Source of the DNA: JAPULR01 sp963665075
GTDB lineage: Bacteria; Chloroflexota; Dehalococcoidia; Lucifugimonadales; GCA-2712585
Reading direction: 5' to 3'
Assembly: GCA_963665075.1 (NCBI GenBank)
Contig: OY762063.1
Location: 1,922,001-1,986,000 of the forward strand
Length of the DNA stretch: 64,000 nucleotides
Positions 62,199 to 64,000 of the stretch are shown one piece after another; the first letter of the stretch is position 1, and the number at the start of each line of letters is the position of its first letter. A program made the position numbers and the translations under genes. The notes beneath the pieces were generated by a model that saw nothing but the letters and a program-made list of their open reading frames with translations, was not told where the DNA came from and ran no database searches.

Positions 62199-62867
62199 CT
62201 AGGCCGCCATCTCCTTCAGGTTTTCGGAAACGACCAGTTTGGCTTCGGTCACGGACTGGACTTCTTCAGGGGTGTAGCCGGGCGCAATCTCCCGCATGAG
62301 CAGGCCCGATTCCGTCATTTCAAAGAGGCCCAGGTCGGTGCAGAGGAGCTTGACGGCGCCGCGGGCCGTGACGGGAAGGGTGCACTGCTTCAGGACGCGG
62401 GGCGTACCGTCGCGTAGGGTGTGCTGCATGGCGATGAAGACGCGCTTGGCGCCGACGGCCAGATCCATCGCGCCGCCGATGCCGCCGCCGCGCCGCCCCT
62501 GGGTCTTCCAGTTGGCGAAGTCGCCGTTTTCAGCCACCTCGTAGGCGCCCATGACCGTCAGGTCGAGCATGCCGCTGCGGATGATGGCGAAGGAGTCGGC
62601 GTGGTGGATGATGGACGCGCCATCGACTAGGCTGACGTACTGCCCGCCGGCGTTGACGAGGTGTCGGTCCTCCTGGCCCCTGGGGTAGATGGGGCCGTAG
62701 CCGATGACGCCGTTTTCGGAATGGTAGATGATTTCCTTGTCGGTCTGCTTGTAGTTGGAGCAGAGGGTGGGGATGCCGATGCCGAGGTTGACGAGCCAGC
62801 CGTCCTGGAATTCCTGGGCGAGGCGGTTGGCCATCTGCTGGCGGGATAGGCGTTGTTTCTGGGGCAT
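62199..62867 (-). CDS. 3-oxoacid CoA-transferase subunit B
   Basis: Protein of 222 residues. NLGIGIPTLCSNY, then the catalytic glutamate in YHSENGVIGYGP, and GGGIGGAMDLAVGAKRV, are the hallmarks of family I CoA-transferase B subunits. It moves CoA between succinyl-CoA or acetyl-CoA and a 3-oxoacid such as acetoacetate; the exact acids are not determinable. Its A subunit lies upstream at 63504-64000, but a toxin-antitoxin pair stands between the two. Confidence 0.94.
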   Translation of the reverse strand: MPQKQRLSRQQMANRLAQEFQDGWLVNLGIGIPTLCSNYKQTDKEIIYHSENGVIGYGPIYPRGQEDRHLVNAGGQYVSLVDGASIIHHADSFAIIRSGMLDLTVMGAYEVAENGDFANWKTQGRRGGGIGGAMDLAVGAKRVFIAMQHTLRDGTPRVLKQCTLPVTARGAVKLLCTDLGLFEMTESGLLMREIAPGYTPEEVQSVTEAKLVVSENLKEMAA

Positions 62868-62876
62868 TTTTTGTGT

Positions 62877-63281
62877 CTATTGGTGTCGGTGGAGCCAGTC
62901 CAGCATTTCGTCGAAGCCCGCCTCGCCGCTTGCGACGTCCACGGCGAGGTCTTCTACGGAGGAGTCCAGATTCACCGTCACTCCGTTGCAGTCAAGCAGC
63001 ATCCAGGCGGCGAGTACGCCCGTCCGCTTGTTTCCGTCCCAGAAGACGTGACGGGCGATGATGCACTCCCCCAAAGCAGAGGCCTTTTCCTTAAGGGTAG
63101 GAAATTGGTCTACTCCAAAGACCTCGTTGCCTATGAGGTAGAGAGTGTTTTCCAGGCTCTCACGGCTCCGCAGATTGTCAACGCCAACATATTGGCCTCC
63201 ATAAGAACCGACCAAATCCCTATTGAGTTCAACAATTCGGGCGACGTTTGGGATCTCTATTTGTCCGACAGGCTTTTCCAT
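62877..63281 (-). CDS. doc: Doc-type Fic-fold toxin
   Basis: Protein of 134 residues. The Fic/Doc core motif HxFxDGNKRT appears as RHVFWDGNKRTGVLAAW. The beginning IPNVARIVELNRDLV and SLENTLYLIG fit Doc, which phosphorylates elongation factor Tu in phage P1. The ATG overlaps the preceding small gene by 25 bases. It ends nine bases before the CoA-transferase B gene starts. Confidence 0.9.
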   Translation of the reverse strand: MEKPVGQIEIPNVARIVELNRDLVGSYGGQYVGVDNLRSRESLENTLYLIGNEVFGVDQFPTLKEKASALGECIIARHVFWDGNKRTGVLAAWMLLDCNGVTVNLDSSVEDLAVDVASGEAGFDEMLDWLHRHQ

Positions 63282-63439
63282 ATCTCGTCGTACTTCTCCA
63301 AAGCATACTTCAAGCGCGCCTTGAACTTCTCTTCCGGAATCGGAACGTATTTGGTCCCGTTGTCATGATTCTCAGAGACGGCAGTTTCGGTCGTCGCTTG
63401 AAGGTTTACATTTTGTTGCGAGTCCGTTGCTCGTGCCAT
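63257..63439 (-). CDS. Putative antitoxin paired with Doc
   Basis: Protein of 60 residues. The N-terminal half is polar and probably unfolded (ATDSQQNVNLQATTETAVSE); the C-terminal half is a helix (EEKFKARLKYALEKYDEIWK) that could occupy the toxin active site as Phd does. It is not like Phd in the DNA-binding part, which seems to be missing. AGGAGG upstream supports the ATG at 63439. The overlap with doc supports the role. Confidence 0.72.
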   Translation of the reverse strand: MARATDSQQNVNLQATTETAVSENHDNGTKYVPIPEEKFKARLKYALEKYDEIWKSLSDK

Positions 63440-63503
63440 GTCGTTCAGCCTCCTATGTATATGTTACCAACCTTGTTGATTTTCTGCCACATCGGGAGTG
63501 GCG

Positions 63504-64000
63504 TCAGTCGCGGTATATGGCTTCTTCGTGGATGCCGTCTGGGGAGATGTGCACAACGCGGTCTACGCAGATGCCCGGGGTGTGGACGTGGTCGGGGTCC
63601 ATTGTTCCCAAGGCGATTATTTCTTCCTCGACTTCGACGAGGGTTATGCGGGCTGCCATTGCCATGATGGGGTTGAAGTTCCTTTGGGACAGACGATATT
63701 GGAGGTTGCCGAAGGTGTCGCTGCGGTAGGCGCGAATGAGGGCGTAGTCGGCGTGGAGGGGGTATTCCAGGATGTATTCCCGACCGTCGATGACGCGATG
63801 CTCCTTGCCTTCGGCGAGTTCGGTGCCGACGCCGGTGGGGGTGTAGAAGGCGCCGATGCCAGCGCCGGCGGCGCGGATTCGTTCCGCGAGGGTTCCCTGG
63901 GGGACCAGTTCTCCCTCCGCCTCGCCGGCGTTGTAGAGCTTTTCGAAGTGGGTTGCCTGGGAAGGATGGGGGGCCGCCGTGAAGGAGCAGACGACTTTTC
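63504..64000 (-). CDS. 3-oxoacid CoA-transferase subunit A, C-terminal part (5' end outside window)
   Basis: The leftward frame is open to the window edge and gives about 165 residues. Recognisable blocks are GAGIGAFYTPTGVGTELAEGKE, shortened here to GAFYTPTGVGTELAEG, then PLHADYALIRAYRSDTFGN, NFNPIMAMAA and ICVDRVVHISPDG near the end, all typical of CoA-transferase A subunits. The first residues visible (KVVCSFTAAPHP) follow the CoA-binding glycine loop, which lies outside. It would pair with the B subunit at 62199-62867. Confidence 0.92.
   Translation of the reverse strand, partial: KVVCSFTAAPHPSQATHFEKLYNAGEAEGELVPQGTLAERIRAAGAGIGAFYTPTGVGTELAEGKEHRVIDGREYILEYPLHADYALIRAYRSDTFGNLQYRLSQRNFNPIMAMAARITLVEVEEEIIALGTMDPDHVHTPGICVDRVVHISPDGIHEEAIYRD

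Overview
The window is a GC-rich, densely packed bacterial chromosome segment with no rRNA or tRNA gene that I can see. The gene set points to a member of the Chloroflexota, probably a Dehalococcoidia or SAR202-type lineage: an HspR-controlled grpE-dnaK operon, menaquinone synthesis by the futalosine route, GatCA amidotransferase, RNase J, a TtuA-type tRNA thiolase and no outer-membrane genes. This placement is an inference from gene content, not from a marker phylogeny.

Layout. 1-4.2 kb: end of a family 4 uracil-DNA glycosylase, RNase J, FtsK. 4.2-8.8 kb: an AT-richer accessory block with two coiled-coil proteins around a Dam-type methylase, a protein with a nuclease-like core and membrane segments, and a NYN-LOTUS protein. 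9-12.2 kb: split Mrp/DUF59 pair and UvrB. 12.3-15.6 kb: an island of toxin-antitoxin genes (HigBA, a short HicB, a candidate RelE-like pair, a higA remnant) followed by a methyltransferase fused to an Mrr-like nuclease domain. 15.6-19.3 kb: ruvA, ruvC, yebC, khpA, rpsP, xer recombinase. 19.4-23.8 kb: PHP protein, DinG-type helicase with exonuclease, OGG1-like glycosylase. 23.9-32.4 kb: molybdopterin oxidoreductase, a large restriction-methylase, a cytidylate-kinase-like protein, UvrC, and a TtuB/TtuA-like thiolation pair closed by a strong terminator. 32.5-37 kb: peptide-type ABC transporter without a binding protein. 37.2-39 kb: gatA, gatC. 39.5-40.3 kb: a collagen-like lipoprotein. 40.4-48.6 kb: a leftward housekeeping row (pth, ligA, coiled-coil protein, aminotransferase, tyrS, ribF, metF-like). 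48.7-49.4 kb: retropepsin-like protease with a small partner. 50.4-56.6 kb: tetR-mqnE-mqnA-mqnC-mqnD, interrupted exactly between mqnA and mqnC by a two-gene restriction-modification system. 56.8-58.7 kb: VapBC and AcuC. 58.8-62.2 kb: hspR-grpE-dnaK and a divergent zinc-ribbon gene sharing one HAIR-like operator. 62.2-64 kb: a CoA-transferase whose two subunit genes are separated by a Doc toxin-antitoxin pair.

The backbone is rich in DNA repair and recombination genes (UDG, UvrB, UvrC, RuvA, RuvC, LigA, OGG1-like, DinG-like, XerD-like). Superimposed are at least four DNA methyltransferases, three of them linked to nuclease-type domains, and at least four toxin-antitoxin-type loci. Two of these selfish or defensive cassettes sit inside metabolic operons without breaking the flanking reading frames. 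That, the nuclease-membrane protein locus at 4.2-7.4 kb, and the shared heat-shock operator are the points most worth a second look.
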